Positions 37,547-47,291 are shown, counted from the stretch's first letter. The stretch: 64,000 bases of DNA from Amphritea atlantica (GCA_024397875.1 CP073344.1:1-64000); one strand, 5' to 3'. The notes: generated from the sequence alone by a model not told the origin. Program-made: numbers and translations.

Positions 37547-40450
37547 TTAATCCTGCAAAGTGACCGGGAGGGTGATAACCACCTGAGTGCCATTGTTCTG
37601 ATTTTTATTGGCGGGACTCACTATGCGTATACTACCATAATGCTCCTCAATGATGTTATAGACCAAAGGCAGCCCTAATCCGGTTCCTTTGCCGGGATCT
37701 TTGGTAGTAAAGAACGGTTCAAACAGTTTGTTCTGATGCTCCGGAGCGATCCCCGTACCCTCGTCGTTAACGGTGATCTCGATTGAGTTAGCGGTCTGCT
37801 TCGCTTCGAGCCACACCCTGCCATGAGGGGGGGAGGCATCACAGGCATTATTGATCAGATTGACAAACACCTGCATCAGTCGTTGTAGGTCTCCACTGAT
37901 ATTGATCGCAGCATCAATATTGTTGATCAGTTTAATCTCCCTTCCCCGGCTGTCCATCGATACCAGGTGAAGCGCTTCGCTGGTTAGCTCTTTGAGGTTT
38001 ATGTTTTCCTGGAGTTGTTGGCTGTCAGTCTGGCCGGTATGAGCAAAACGGATCAGCGACTGCACTATACGGGTGATGCGGTTGGTCTGGGCCACAATCT
38101 GTTCACCGCTTTCGAGGATGATCTCATCATCGGTCTCATATTTCAGATTTTGTGCCAGGCAGGCGATCCCGGTGACTGGATTGCCGATCTCATGTGCCAC
38201 GCCGGCAGCAAAGCGGCCAATCGACGCGAGTCGTTCGTTGTGAGACAGGCGGTTCACCAGAATCTGGTTTTCGGTTTCATTTTCCAGCAGGATCACCATC
38301 GACTCAGAGTTTTCAGCCAGACTGGCTTTGTGCAGGCTTAGCCAACAGTTCTCTTCGTTGATTAGCAGATGGTGCGAGAGCAGGTGGTTTTGCTCCTGAG
38401 TTGAAAAGTTATTCAGTAGTTCGCCCCAGGGCGCGGGCAGGCTGATTAGTTTTCGGGTTAAGACTGATGAGCTCTGCAATCCGGTAAATTGTTCCATCTC
38501 CTCGTTCCAGAAAATGATCTGCCCCTTTTCGTCCAGTGAGCAGGCGCCGACGGGTAAGCGTTGCAGCGTCATGCGGTGGTGGCGGCGCAAATTATCCAGT
38601 TCGGCAGCCAGACCGCTGAGCCGGGTCTGATAGTTTTCCAGTTGCCCCTCCAGCAGATGGATGTCCCGGGTGCGGTATTGATCTGGTGTACCCTTGCGAA
38701 CCTGCTGATTTAGCAGTGCGCTGGCCTCAACCGGCCCAAATACCGCGCTGAGGCGGCTTTCAATCAGGGTTCGCAGGCGCATAAGGTCGATGGCATTCAA
38801 CTCGCCACTGCGCAGGTTCAGTTCCTGCAGGGCCTGTTCAACTTCCTTCTGAGCGGTTGTTTTACCCAGGCGAGAGCTGAGTAAAGTCACCAGCTCATCG
38901 CTGTGACTGATGCTAAGCTGAGGTCCGACTGGGCGTTGCAAGCTGTTATGCAGGCAAGCGCTGGCGCTGGCGATCTCTTCCGGTGAGCTGCGTGTCAGAA
39001 TGGAGGCCAGCAGAAACACGATAATGTTTGCTGTGAGTGCGTAGATCGCAATCTGATGCCAGCTCTGATGATACATAATTGATGTTGCATCGCTGATGCT
39101 GCCGTTCAGCAAGGCGCTGAGCATCGGGAAAATCCAGATACTCATGCCCACAATAAGTCCGAGGCTGAAGCCTGTGCGGTTGGCTCCTGGCCAGAACAGT
39201 GTCGCGAGGATGCCCGGCAGGAACTGCATAAAGGCAATAAACGCCAGAGTGCCCAGCCAGTGGATGTTGTAGTTCAGACCGACCTCGGTGTAGAACAGAT
39301 AGCTTCCCAGCATCATAACGATAATGAGTATCCGTCTGAGCCATAGCAGCCGCGAATAGAGCTTTTGCGTCGACAGAGGCGGGACCAGTGGCAGAATAAG
39401 ATGGTTCTGCAGCATTGATGCGATTGATATGGTGGACACAATGATGATGCCACTGGCAGCGGTCAGTCCACCGATAAAGGCCAGTGTTGTGAGGAAATTG
39501 GACTCCAGCTTTATCCCCAGATTGAGAATCAGGAATGCCGGTTGATCGGCAACCCCCAGCCGGATGCCCGCCCATAGAATTGGGGGAACCGCCAGCGCCA
39601 GGATCAGCAGGTAGAGGGGGACGCCCCAACTGGCTTTATGCAGACTGTTGGATGAGGTGTTTTCGGTAAACAGCATATGGAAGGTGTGAGGCATCACAAT
39701 AATGGCTGAGAAAAATCCCAGCAGCATGGTGCGCCACAGATTGCTGTCCAGCTGAGTATCGAATACCGCCAGCTCTTCCGGATGCTGCTGCAGCCAGAGT
39801 TCCAGTCCGTGCGGGCCGCCCATCACATTGAATAGTGCGTATAGCGCAATGGTTACAAGGGCGAACAGCTTTATCAGTGATCCCGTTGCCATCGCCACAA
39901 TCAGACCGGTGCGGTTATAGCGCAATGAGGGGTTGCGGGCCCCTGCCAGAATTGAAAACAGAGCGATCAGGGTACAGAAGCCGACGGCGATCTGGTCTGA
40001 AGAAAAATCCTGGTTAAGAATATGCAGTGAATCTGATACCGCCTGAATCTGAATTGAGATCAGTGGCAGAATGGCAATCAGTGAAAAGAATGCCGTGAGT
40101 GCCCCGGCAGTGGCTGAACGAAAGCGGAAAGCGAACAGGTCGGCCAGCGAACTTAACTGATAGGTTCTGGTGATGCGCAGAATCGGGATCAGTATAACCG
40201 GCGCCAGAAAGAAGGCTGCTGAAGCGCCGAGATAAGATGCCAGAAAGCTATAACCGGACTCTTTGGCGATGGCGAATGTGCCGTAAAAGGTCCAGACGCT
40301 GGTGAATACCCCCAGTGACAGGACGTAGGTAACCGGATGATAGATGATACGTTTCGAAACCCAGCCCCGCTCGGTGATGTAGGCGGTACCAAACAGTGCA
40401 GTCAGGTAGGCGATGGCGATGAGCAGCAGTTCGATCAGATTAAAATTCAT
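37547..40450 (-). CDS. cbrA: SLC5-type sensor histidine kinase CbrA
   Basis: 967 aa. Residues about 1-490 form a multi-helix sodium:solute-symporter-like membrane domain. A STAC-like linker follows (about 505-600), then a PAS-like domain (about 640-720), HisKA with the phospho-His in VAHEIGNPVTG (about 755), and HATPase with NLINNACDA, DEGTGIAPEH and GTGLGLPLVYNI. The symporter-kinase fusion is diagnostic of CbrA; in Pseudomonas the domain transports histidine. Its start overlaps the upstream small gene by 11 nt. Confidence 0.93.
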   Translation of the reverse strand: MNFNLIELLLIAIAYLTALFGTAYITERGWVSKRIIYHPVTYVLSLGVFTSVWTFYGTFAIAKESGYSFLASYLGASAAFFLAPVILIPILRITRTYQLSSLADLFAFRFRSATAGALTAFFSLIAILPLISIQIQAVSDSLHILNQDFSSDQIAVGFCTLIALFSILAGARNPSLRYNRTGLIVAMATGSLIKLFALVTIALYALFNVMGGPHGLELWLQQHPEELAVFDTQLDSNLWRTMLLGFFSAIIVMPHTFHMLFTENTSSNSLHKASWGVPLYLLILALAVPPILWAGIRLGVADQPAFLILNLGIKLESNFLTTLAFIGGLTAASGIIIVSTISIASMLQNHLILPLVPPLSTQKLYSRLLWLRRILIIVMMLGSYLFYTEVGLNYNIHWLGTLAFIAFMQFLPGILATLFWPGANRTGFSLGLIVGMSIWIFPMLSALLNGSISDATSIMYHQSWHQIAIYALTANIIVFLLASILTRSSPEEIASASACLHNSLQRPVGPQLSISHSDELVTLLSSRLGKTTAQKEVEQALQELNLRSGELNAIDLMRLRTLIESRLSAVFGPVEASALLNQQVRKGTPDQYRTRDIHLLEGQLENYQTRLSGLAAELDNLRRHHRMTLQRLPVGACSLDEKGQIIFWNEEMEQFTGLQSSSVLTRKLISLPAPWGELLNNFSTQEQNHLLSHHLLINEENCWLSLHKASLAENSESMVILLENETENQILVNRLSHNERLASIGRFAAGVAHEIGNPVTGIACLAQNLKYETDDEIILESGEQIVAQTNRITRIVQSLIRFAHTGQTDSQQLQENINLKELTSEALHLVSMDSRGREIKLINNIDAAINISGDLQRLMQVFVNLINNACDASPPHGRVWLEAKQTANSIEITVNDEGTGIAPEHQNKLFEPFFTTKDPGKGTGLGLPLVYNIIEEHYGSIRIVSPANKNQNNGTQVVITLPVTLQD

Positions 40451-40616
40451 CGCTGCGGCGTCTCCGTTCCAGTATGGCTACCAGCAGAATAAGGACTGCC
40501 CAGATAATATAGGGCCTGTACCAGGGGGTGGCAGAATCGGGCCACCACTGATCGAGAAGCGGTGATAACAGGTATCCACCAATGACCAGTACGATCAGGA
40601 CACGGTAAAAATGCAT
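40440..40616 (-). CDS. cbrX: Small membrane protein CbrX, overlapping cbrA
   Basis: 58 aa, read on the minus strand from ATG 40616: MHFYRVLIVLVIGGYLLSPL at the start, a WWP turn, and a second hydrophobic stretch YIIWAVLILLVAILE, ending RRRRSDEF. Two predicted membrane segments. The ATG overlaps the gluQRS stop (TAATG), and the 3' end overlaps the cbrA start by 11 nt. A small coupled ORF named cbrX occupies this position in Pseudomonas putida; the name here rests on position and topology. Confidence 0.8.
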   Translation of the reverse strand: MHFYRVLIVLVIGGYLLSPLLDQWWPDSATPWYRPYIIWAVLILLVAILERRRRSDEF

Positions 40617-41491
40617 TAGTTATCCTCCAGAATGATACCCGTTTGCTTCGGAATCGCCGTGATGTCCCAGTGCGTAGTTGCCCAGCACAGGCACTCTTCG
40701 ATGGTGCCATCGGCTAATTCTGCCACGGGTTGCTGGCCAAGAAAATCCAGTGCGCGGATGGTCAGTTGTAGCGCCTGACGCTCATCCAGAGCCGGGGCCA
40801 GCGTCTGTTTACTGAGTTTCTGTCCCTGTCTGTTGGTTGCTACGGGAATGTGCGCGTACACCGGCTGACGGTAACCCAGCTTTTGTTGCAGGTGTATCTG
40901 TTTCGGGGTTGAGTCGAGCAGGTCTGAGCCGCGGACAATATGGCTGATCTGTTGTGCCGCATCATCAATGGTGACGGCCAGCTGATAGGCGAAAAAACCA
41001 TCCCTGCGGAAAATAACAAAATCTTCAGTCAGATTGCTGAACTGCTGATGTCCCTGAATCAGGTCATCGAACGGGTAATCCTGGTCGCAGCGAATGCGCA
41101 TGGCGCAGCGTGCTCCGGTCATTGGCGGGTGACTGCGACAATGGCGGTCATACAGTGGGTTGCTACTGCGTTTCTGAATCTGTTGTCGGGAGCAGCTGCA
41201 TCGATAGGCAGCGCCGCTATTACTCAGTTGGGACAGAATATCATTGTAGATAGCGAGTCGGTCGCTTTGACGAATCACTTCACCATCCCAGTGCAGACCA
41301 AACTGTTCAAGTGTTCTGAAAATACTATCAGTAGCCCCTTCAGCCTCGCGGGGAGGATCGAGGTCTTCGATGCGTAACAGCCAAAGGCCATTATGTGCGC
41401 GGGCGTCGAGATAGCTGGCAACTGCGGCCAGAAGGGAGCCGAAATGGAGCGGGCCAGTGGGTGAGGGAGCGAAACGACCGGTATAGACCAT
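40616..41491 (-). CDS. gluQ: tRNA-Asp glutamyl-queuosine synthetase
   Basis: GluQRS (291 aa), a truncated glutamyl-tRNA synthetase paralogue that attaches Glu to queuosine in tRNA-Asp. The HIGH-equivalent is SPTGPLHFGSL, the zinc site is YRCSCSRQQ with LYDRHCR, and the KMSKS-equivalent is KLSKQ. It lacks the anticodon-binding domain, as the family does. It lies between dksA and cbrX, as in Pseudomonas. Confidence 0.95.
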   Translation of the reverse strand: MVYTGRFAPSPTGPLHFGSLLAAVASYLDARAHNGLWLLRIEDLDPPREAEGATDSIFRTLEQFGLHWDGEVIRQSDRLAIYNDILSQLSNSGAAYRCSCSRQQIQKRSSNPLYDRHCRSHPPMTGARCAMRIRCDQDYPFDDLIQGHQQFSNLTEDFVIFRRDGFFAYQLAVTIDDAAQQISHIVRGSDLLDSTPKQIHLQQKLGYRQPVYAHIPVATNRQGQKLSKQTLAPALDERQALQLTIRALDFLGQQPVAELADGTIEECLCWATTHWDITAIPKQTGIILEDN

Positions 41492-41493
41492 TG

Positions 41494-41520
41494 CAAAAGC
41501 GGCTGACGAGGGTCAGCCGC
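41494..41520 (-). terminator. Terminator after dksA
   Basis: On the minus strand, the 9-bp stem GCGGCTGAC/GTCAGCCGC is followed by TTTTGC. It lies between dksA and gluQRS, so gluQRS-cbrXAB transcription from dksA would be only partial. Confidence 0.85.
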
Positions 41521-41527
41521 GAACAGA

Positions 41528-41956
41528 TCAGATACCGAGCTGTTTCTCTTTGATCTCAGCCAGTGTTTTGCAGTCAATGCAGAGGGTTGCTGTCGGACGT
41601 GCTTCCAGACGTCGCACACCGATCTCTACACCGCAGGCGTCGCAATAGCCGTAATCATCTTCGTCGATGCTTTCCATCGCCTTAGATATCTTGTTGATCA
41701 GCTTACGTTCCCGGTCCCGGGTGCGCAGTTCCAGGCTGAACTCCTCTTCCTGGCTGGCTCGATCGCTGGGATCAGCAAAGTTGGTTGCTTCTTCCTGCAA
41801 ATGGTTAACGGTACGGTCTACCTCTTCCATCAGCTCCTGTTTCCAGGCGTTCAGAATTTGGCGGAAATGATCTTTTTGAGCTTCGTTCATGTACTCTTCG
41901 CCATCCTTAATCGGATAGGGTACAAAGTGTGTGAACTGTGTTTCTTGATTCGGCAT
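41528..41956 (-). CDS. dksA: RNA polymerase-binding factor DksA
   Basis: DksA (142 aa) binds the RNA polymerase secondary channel and works with ppGpp in the stringent response. The coiled-coil tip DPSDRA (DxxDxA) and the four-Cys zinc finger CDACG...CIDC are complete. Length is slightly below the E. coli protein (151 aa). Not a Cys-less paralogue. Confidence 0.96.
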   Translation of the reverse strand: MPNQETQFTHFVPYPIKDGEEYMNEAQKDHFRQILNAWKQELMEEVDRTVNHLQEEATNFADPSDRASQEEEFSLELRTRDRERKLINKISKAMESIDEDDYGYCDACGVEIGVRRLEARPTATLCIDCKTLAEIKEKQLGI

Positions 41957-42335
41957 AGTTCTGCCTCGCTTCTCTCTAAACAGGTCGGGCTAGGGTGCCC
42001 GAACGCTTCTACCAACGGCTACGATGCTGAAGGTGCTTAAACCAACCATCAGAAGGGAGCTGAAGTTACCAGAACCTTTGGGTTTTCACCAGCCCCAAGA
42101 TAAAAAAACTGTAAATCATCTGCAACGGCCACATTTTTTAATCTTTTCAGACTGTTGTGCAGCACTGAGTCATTGAAAGGGGCACAACAACTAACTATAG
42201 CAGCGATTAGCTGTTTTATAGCAACTGCTCAGCGGTTTCAGTCGTGATTCCGGGTAGAGGTGTCCTTCTTTCAGGCTATGAGTAATGTATAATCCTGTCC
42301 ATTCAAAAAAACGGTCAACAGGGGAGTCACCTGTG
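41957..42335. other. Divergent intergenic region dksA/aminotransferase
   Basis: No gene seen. A perfect -10 hexamer TATAAT lies at 42288-42293, about 43 nt before the aminotransferase ATG, with a weak -35. An inverted repeat TTGTGC/GCACAA with a long loop (about 42160-42192) has no assigned role. Confidence 0.4.
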
Positions 42336-43493
42336 ATGAATCACTGGTCGGATCGGGTCGCTGATATCGAGTCCTTTAAAGTAATGGATCTGCTTAAACG
42401 CGCTAAAGAGCTGGATGCTCAGGGGCATGATGTGGTGCATATGTGTGCCGGGGAACCGGATTTTGCCACCCCGGAACCTATTGCGGAAGCGGGTATCGCG
42501 GCGATTCGTGAAGGTCATACCCAATACACCCCGGCGGCCGGAATACCGGCGCTGCGTGAGGCGATAGCGGCTTTTTACCGGCACCGCTATGACCTGCATA
42601 TTCCGGCGGAGCGGGTGATTGTCACGGCAGGTGCCTCGGGGGCATTGCTGATGGTGTTTGCAACCCTGACTAACCCGGGCCAGACCTTCATGATGGCTGA
42701 CCCCGGTTACCCCTGTAATCCGCGCTTTTTACGCTTGCTGGAGGCCCGGGGGCAACTGGTGCCGGTTGGCGCGGAAGATAACTACCAGTTAACGCCGGAA
42801 TTGATTGATCAGAACTGGAACAGCAATACCGCCGGGGTTCTGCTGGCATCGCCGGCTAACCCGACCGGCAGTGTGGTTCACAGAGAGCAGCTGGAACTCA
42901 TCTCCCAGACGGTAAAAAGTAAAGGCGGTCACCTGGTCGTGGATGAACTGTATCATGGCCTGACTTACGGTTTTGATGCCACCTCTGTGCTATCGGTCGA
43001 TCAGAACGCCTTTGTGCTGAACAGTTTCTCCAAGTATTTCGGTATGACCGGCTGGCGGCTGGGCTGGACTATCGTGCCGGAAGCCGCTGTGGCGGATATT
43101 GAGCGGCTGGCGCAAAACCTGTTTATCTCACCGCCGACTATCGCGCAACACGCGGCTCTGGCTGCATTTCGCCCAGAGACCATTGATATCCTTGAGCAAC
43201 GCCGGGAAGCGTTCCGTGAGCGGCGGGATCTGCTGGTCAATGGATTGCGGGAGCTTGGCTTTGAGATTCCCCTGATGCCGGAGGGCGCATTTTATGTCTA
43301 TGCGGACGCCTCCCGCTTTACCGATAACACCTTCGATTTCTGCTGGGATCTGCTGGATCAGGATAAGGTTGCGGTAACCCCGGGCATTGATTTTGGCGAA
43401 TACCGGGCGAACCGTTATATTCGTTTCTCCTACACCACCAGTGTGGCGCAGATCGAAAAAGCACTTGAACGACTGCGTAAAAGGCTTAGCTGA
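42336..43493 (+). CDS. Class I/II pyridoxal-phosphate aminotransferase
   Basis: 385 aa fold-type I aminotransferase. It has the substrate segment CAGEPDFATPEP, LASPANPTGSV, and the PLP-lysine motif SFSKYFGMTGWRLGW. Substrate is not assignable from sequence; an aspartate/alanine-type transaminase is likely. ATG 42336 is chosen with GGGGAG 10 nt upstream; GTG at 42333 is nearly as good. The stop overlaps the sfsA start (TGATG). Confidence 0.9.
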   Translation: MNHWSDRVADIESFKVMDLLKRAKELDAQGHDVVHMCAGEPDFATPEPIAEAGIAAIREGHTQYTPAAGIPALREAIAAFYRHRYDLHIPAERVIVTAGASGALLMVFATLTNPGQTFMMADPGYPCNPRFLRLLEARGQLVPVGAEDNYQLTPELIDQNWNSNTAGVLLASPANPTGSVVHREQLELISQTVKSKGGHLVVDELYHGLTYGFDATSVLSVDQNAFVLNSFSKYFGMTGWRLGWTIVPEAAVADIERLAQNLFISPPTIAQHAALAAFRPETIDILEQRREAFRERRDLLVNGLRELGFEIPLMPEGAFYVYADASRFTDNTFDFCWDLLDQDKVAVTPGIDFGEYRANRYIRFSYTTSVAQIEKALERLRKRLS

Positions 43494-44197
43494 TGCAACT
43501 GGAGAATATGCAGTCAGGCCGGCTGATCAAACGCTATAAACGCTTTCTGGCGGATATTGAACTGGACAGTGGGCGGCAACTGACAGTGCATTGCCCCAAC
43601 ACCGGTTCTATGAAGAACTGTGCTGATCCGGGGAGTGAAGTCTGGATTCAAGATACCGGGAACCTGAAACGTAAATACCCGTTTGGCTGGGAGCTGGTTC
43701 AGGTTGAGGAGCGTTTCTGGGCCTGTATTAATACCGGTCGGGCGAATGCACTGATCCGTGAAGGGATCGAAACCGCTGTGATCACTGAGTTGCAAGGCTA
43801 CACTTCAATTCGTCAGGAGGTGAAGTATGGCGATGAGAACAGTCGTATCGATCTGTATCTCGAGGATGCTGAGCGGCCACCCTGTTATGTGGAGATCAAG
43901 AATGTCACCCTGCTGGAACAGAACGGGATCGGCACCTTTCCCGATGCGGTAACGACACGGGGAGCGAAACACCTGCGGGAACTGATGCTGATGGTCGCGT
44001 CCGGGTATCGGGCGGTGCTGATGTTCTGTGTGCCGCATACCGGTATTGAACAGGTGCGCCCGGCCGATCATATTGACCCTGAATATGGCCGGTTGTTGCG
44101 CGCAGCCGCTGCTGCCGGTGTCGAGGTCTATGCCTATGGCGCCACCATTTCACCACAACAGGTGACTATCACTCATGCGCTGCCGGTCTGTCTCTGA
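43493..44197 (+). CDS. sfsA: DNA/RNA-binding protein SfsA
   Basis: SfsA family, 234 aa: an OB-like N-terminal part (KRFLADIELDSGRQLTVHCPNTGSM) and a nuclease-like core with YVEIKNVTLL and FPDAVTTRGAKHLREL. It was named as a sugar-fermentation stimulation factor; the molecular role is poorly defined. Coupled to the aminotransferase by a 1-nt stop/start overlap. Confidence 0.93.
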   Translation: MQLENMQSGRLIKRYKRFLADIELDSGRQLTVHCPNTGSMKNCADPGSEVWIQDTGNLKRKYPFGWELVQVEERFWACINTGRANALIREGIETAVITELQGYTSIRQEVKYGDENSRIDLYLEDAERPPCYVEIKNVTLLEQNGIGTFPDAVTTRGAKHLRELMLMVASGYRAVLMFCVPHTGIEQVRPADHIDPEYGRLLRAAAAAGVEVYAYGATISPQQVTITHALPVCL

Positions 44198-44200
44198 TCG

Positions 44201-44527
44201 CTATTCGCGGATACAGACCTGACCATCAATGATCTCGCAGGCAACGGGTGCCAGGCTGGCGCCAGCGCAGGGGCCTGCAATACAGAGTCCCTGATCAATC
44301 GTGAACAGGGCGCCATGGGTCGAGCACTGAATAAACTGCTTTTCTATGTCGAGAAAAGTATCTGGCAGCCATTCCAGTGGAACACCTTTATGCGGGCAGC
44401 TATTTTCATACAGGTAGACCTTTCCCTGACTGCTGACCGCAAAGAGTTTTCGCTGATTCACTTCCAGCCCTTTTGCGCTGTTTTCAGCCAGCTCACTGAT
44501 GTGGAATAAAGGTGTAACAGTCGCCAT
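44201..44527 (-). CDS. Rieske [2Fe-2S] ferredoxin-like protein
   Basis: 108 aa, a soluble single Rieske domain with cluster ligands CPHKG and CSTHG (C-x-H...C-x2-H), no signal peptide or membrane anchor. It resembles NirD/ferredoxin subunits of oxygenases, but no partner reductase or oxygenase is adjacent. Convergent with sfsA (3-nt gap) and divergent from tonB. Confidence 0.88.
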   Translation of the reverse strand: MATVTPLFHISELAENSAKGLEVNQRKLFAVSSQGKVYLYENSCPHKGVPLEWLPDTFLDIEKQFIQCSTHGALFTIDQGLCIAGPCAGASLAPVACEIIDGQVCIRE

Positions 44528-44644
44528 AGTGAATCCGTTTAATCTTCCGATGAGAAAATATCAGACAGTTGTGCTGATACTGCTATTATAATCGCCAACT
44601 TTTGTTGTCAATTATACCTTTAAAATACTGGGTGATCTGAATTT

Positions 44645-45445
44645 GTGAACAGCCTGTTGGCGACTCTGATTGAGTTGCGTATTTTGATTATTACCCTGTT
44701 TGTGTCGGGTGCTGTTCATCTGACACTGATCGGTAGCGGCTGGTTGGATTCACAGCAACCGGTTCGCTTAGGCGGGCAGGAGCTTAAAGTGACGGTAACG
44801 GCATCCCAGACTGACAACGACAGTGGTGATAATGACAGTGCTGATACAGCCCTCGAAGATACAGCCCCGCCTGTTGCCGCAGCAACAACCACTAAGCAGA
44901 CAGATAAACCGTTAGCGAGGCCTGCTGCGAAGCAGCCAGATATCCTATCCGGATCGCTCCGCGACCGGGCTGCGCCGATCTCGGCCGGGACGTCAGAATC
45001 AGCCCCTGACACCAGCTCGACGGCTTCTGCCGAACTCAAGCCGGTGACTGAAGACGTAGCTGAGATCCGGACGCGAAAAGCCATGGCGCAGACTGAGACT
45101 CCGGTGGCGCCGGCTGCAGCAGAGAGTCAGCCGGAACCGGTTTCATTGCAAAGCGCCCTCCTGTATCAGTCCCACCCGGAATTCCTGATTCCGCCAGAAT
45201 CACCCCGTTATCCACGGCTGGCCCGTAGACGGGGGCTTGAGGGGCAGGTGGTTTTGCGGGTTGAGATCGGTCGGGATGGTTTGGTTGAGGGCTTACAGAT
45301 AGAGCGCAGTTCAGGGTCTGATCTGCTCGATCAGGCGGCCCGGAATGCGGTGCAGCGCTGGCAGTTTGTCCCGGCCAGGCAGAATGGCTCAACGGTGGCT
45401 TCCTTTGTCCGGGTGCCGGTTGATTTTGTTCTGGAGAAACACTGA
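44645..45445 (+). CDS. tonB: Energy transducer TonB
   Basis: 266 aa. N-terminal signal anchor (about 10-33), a long Ala/Pro/Thr-rich periplasmic spacer (about 55-165), and a C-terminal TonB domain (about 180-266) with PRYPRLARRRGLEGQVVLRV and RNAVQRWQFVPA. It transmits proton-motive force to outer-membrane receptors. No exbB/exbD here. GTG start; the stop overlaps the permease start. Confidence 0.9.
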   Translation: MNSLLATLIELRILIITLFVSGAVHLTLIGSGWLDSQQPVRLGGQELKVTVTASQTDNDSGDNDSADTALEDTAPPVAAATTTKQTDKPLARPAAKQPDILSGSLRDRAAPISAGTSESAPDTSSTASAELKPVTEDVAEIRTRKAMAQTETPVAPAAAESQPEPVSLQSALLYQSHPEFLIPPESPRYPRLARRRGLEGQVVLRVEIGRDGLVEGLQIERSSGSDLLDQAARNAVQRWQFVPARQNGSTVASFVRVPVDFVLEKH

Positions 45446-46434
45446 TGAGTCATCGCAATATATTGATTGCATTATGGTTATCATTGATCGTGTCGGTATT
45501 ATTTTCACTCACGACCGGTCCGGTGGCCCTGGATCTGAGGGGTATATTTGATGACTCTGTTGCCAGTCAGGTGTTCTGGCAGTTGCGGTTGCCGCGGCTG
45601 TTATTGACGCTGCTGGCTGGCGCCCTGTTAGCGATCACCGGAGCCGCCGCGCAGTCATTGTTTCGTAATCCGCTGGCTGATCCTGGTCTGATCGGTATCT
45701 CCGCTGGCGCAGCGCTTTGTGCCGGTGTGATGATGGTCTTGCTTGGCAGCTCGGTCTATCTGCTGGGGGGGCTGATGCTGCCGCTGGCAGCGTTCGCGGG
45801 TGGTGTGCTGACCACGCTGCTGGTGGCCCGGTTGTCGGTCACCCTGCAGGGCGTTTCGGTCACCAATATGCTGCTGTGTGGCATTGCCATCAATGCGATT
45901 GCGCTGGCCGGCCTTGGCGGGTTGAAATACCTGGCGGCGGATCAGCAGTTGCGGCAGTTGAGTTTCTGGTTGCTGGGCAGTCTTAGTCATAGCCGCTGGC
46001 AGGATCTGCTGGTGCTGCTGGCAGCGGCTGTACCGGTGCTATGGTTGTTGCCCCGCTATGGGCAAAAGCTCAACATACTGTTGCTGGGAGAGCAGCAGGC
46101 CGGATTACTGGGGCTGGATGTGGTGCGCTGTAAGCGTGTCATGATCCTGTTAATCGCTCTGGGTGTCGGAGCGGTGGTGGCGCTGACCGGTATTATCGGT
46201 TTTGTTGGCTTGGTCGTGCCCCACCTGGTGCGCTTGTTAACCGGTCCCGATAATCGCCGCCTGCTGCCTTTGTCGGGTCTGCTGGGGGCGGTGTTGCTGA
46301 CCGTTGCTGATATCGTCTCGCGGCTGCTGGTGAGTCCGGCAGAGCTGCCGGTGGGCATCGTCACTGCGCTGGTGGGCGGGCCATTCTTTTTGTTGCTGTT
46401 AACCCGGCGTAAGCGGGAGCTGAGAGTATGTTAA
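45445..46434 (+). CDS. hmuU: FecCD-family iron/heme ABC transporter permease
   Basis: 329 aa, about nine or ten membrane helices, BtuC/FecCD fold: LRLPRLLLTLLAGALLAITGAAAQSLFRNPLADPGLIGISAGA is the family signature region, and GIIGFVGLVVPHLVRLL the coupling region. Heme or siderophore as substrate is inferred from the tonB and HmuV-like neighbours. Coupled to tonB (TGATG) and overlapping the ATPase gene by 7 nt. Confidence 0.85.
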   Translation: MSHRNILIALWLSLIVSVLFSLTTGPVALDLRGIFDDSVASQVFWQLRLPRLLLTLLAGALLAITGAAAQSLFRNPLADPGLIGISAGAALCAGVMMVLLGSSVYLLGGLMLPLAAFAGGVLTTLLVARLSVTLQGVSVTNMLLCGIAINAIALAGLGGLKYLAADQQLRQLSFWLLGSLSHSRWQDLLVLLAAAVPVLWLLPRYGQKLNILLLGEQQAGLLGLDVVRCKRVMILLIALGVGAVVALTGIIGFVGLVVPHLVRLLTGPDNRRLLPLSGLLGAVLLTVADIVSRLLVSPAELPVGIVTALVGGPFFLLLLTRRKRELRVC

Positions 46435-47195
46435 CGGCGTCCGGCCTCAGCCTGAAACGAAACGGCAAAACGCTGTTGCAGAATATCTCTCTGGAGCTGC
46501 ATCCGGGAGAGATTACCGTATTGCTGGGACCCAACGGGGCGGGCAAATCAACCCTGCTGGGGCTGCTTTGCGGCCTGAATCCGGCGGACCGCGGTGAGGT
46601 TTGTCTGGAGGGGGTTGCGTTGTCCGGGATGGAGCCGCAGCTCAGGGCGCGCTATCTGGCGATGTATACCCAGCAGCAGCCGCTCAATTTTCCCTTTCGG
46701 GTCGAAGAGGTGGTGGCTTTGGGCTGCTATCCGTTGATGCTCAATCGGGATGCAACTGCGGCAAGGGTTAGCGCCTGTCTGCAGCAGTTTGAACTTGAGT
46801 CGCTGGCACTGCGGGACTATACCTCCCTCTCCGGAGGTGAACAGCAGCGGGTGCAGGTTGCCAGGGTGCTGGCTCAGACCGGTTCCGATTGTCAGGTGTT
46901 ATTGCTTGATGAACCGGTGAGTGAGATGGATCTGCGATATCAGCAGATACTGCTGCAACAGATCAGGGCGGTAGCCGCTGCCGGAGTATCGGTCTGTTGT
47001 GTGTTGCATGATCTTAACCTGGCAGCACAACTGGCAGACCGGGTGGTGTTGTTGCAGCAGGGACAGATGGTTGCCGCAGGAACGGTTGACCAGGTGATGA
47101 CGGCAGCGCATCTCAGCGCACTTTATCAGGTATCGGTACGAAAAGTTGAAACCGTATCAGGCCCTGTTTTTATCAGCCAGCCGGGTGTTAAATGA
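46428..47195 (+). CDS. hmuV: Heme/iron ABC transporter ATP-binding protein
   Basis: 255 aa ABC ATPase with Walker A GPNGAGKST, Q-loop TQQQ, signature LSGGEQQRVQ, Walker B LLLDEPVSEMD and H-loop LHDLN. Closest in pattern to HmuV. It completes a tonB-permease-ATPase set that lacks a periplasmic binding protein and an outer-membrane receptor in this window. Confidence 0.85.
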   Translation: MLTASGLSLKRNGKTLLQNISLELHPGEITVLLGPNGAGKSTLLGLLCGLNPADRGEVCLEGVALSGMEPQLRARYLAMYTQQQPLNFPFRVEEVVALGCYPLMLNRDATAARVSACLQQFELESLALRDYTSLSGGEQQRVQVARVLAQTGSDCQVLLLDEPVSEMDLRYQQILLQQIRAVAAAGVSVCCVLHDLNLAAQLADRVVLLQQGQMVAAGTVDQVMTAAHLSALYQVSVRKVETVSGPVFISQPGVK

Positions 47196-47291
47196 CGCTG
47201 CCTTTGGTTATTTAATCTCAGGCCGTTGACGCTTAATGGGCCAGGCCTTTATTAAGTCAGACCCGGGAATCGCAGCACTGCGTTAAACTAC

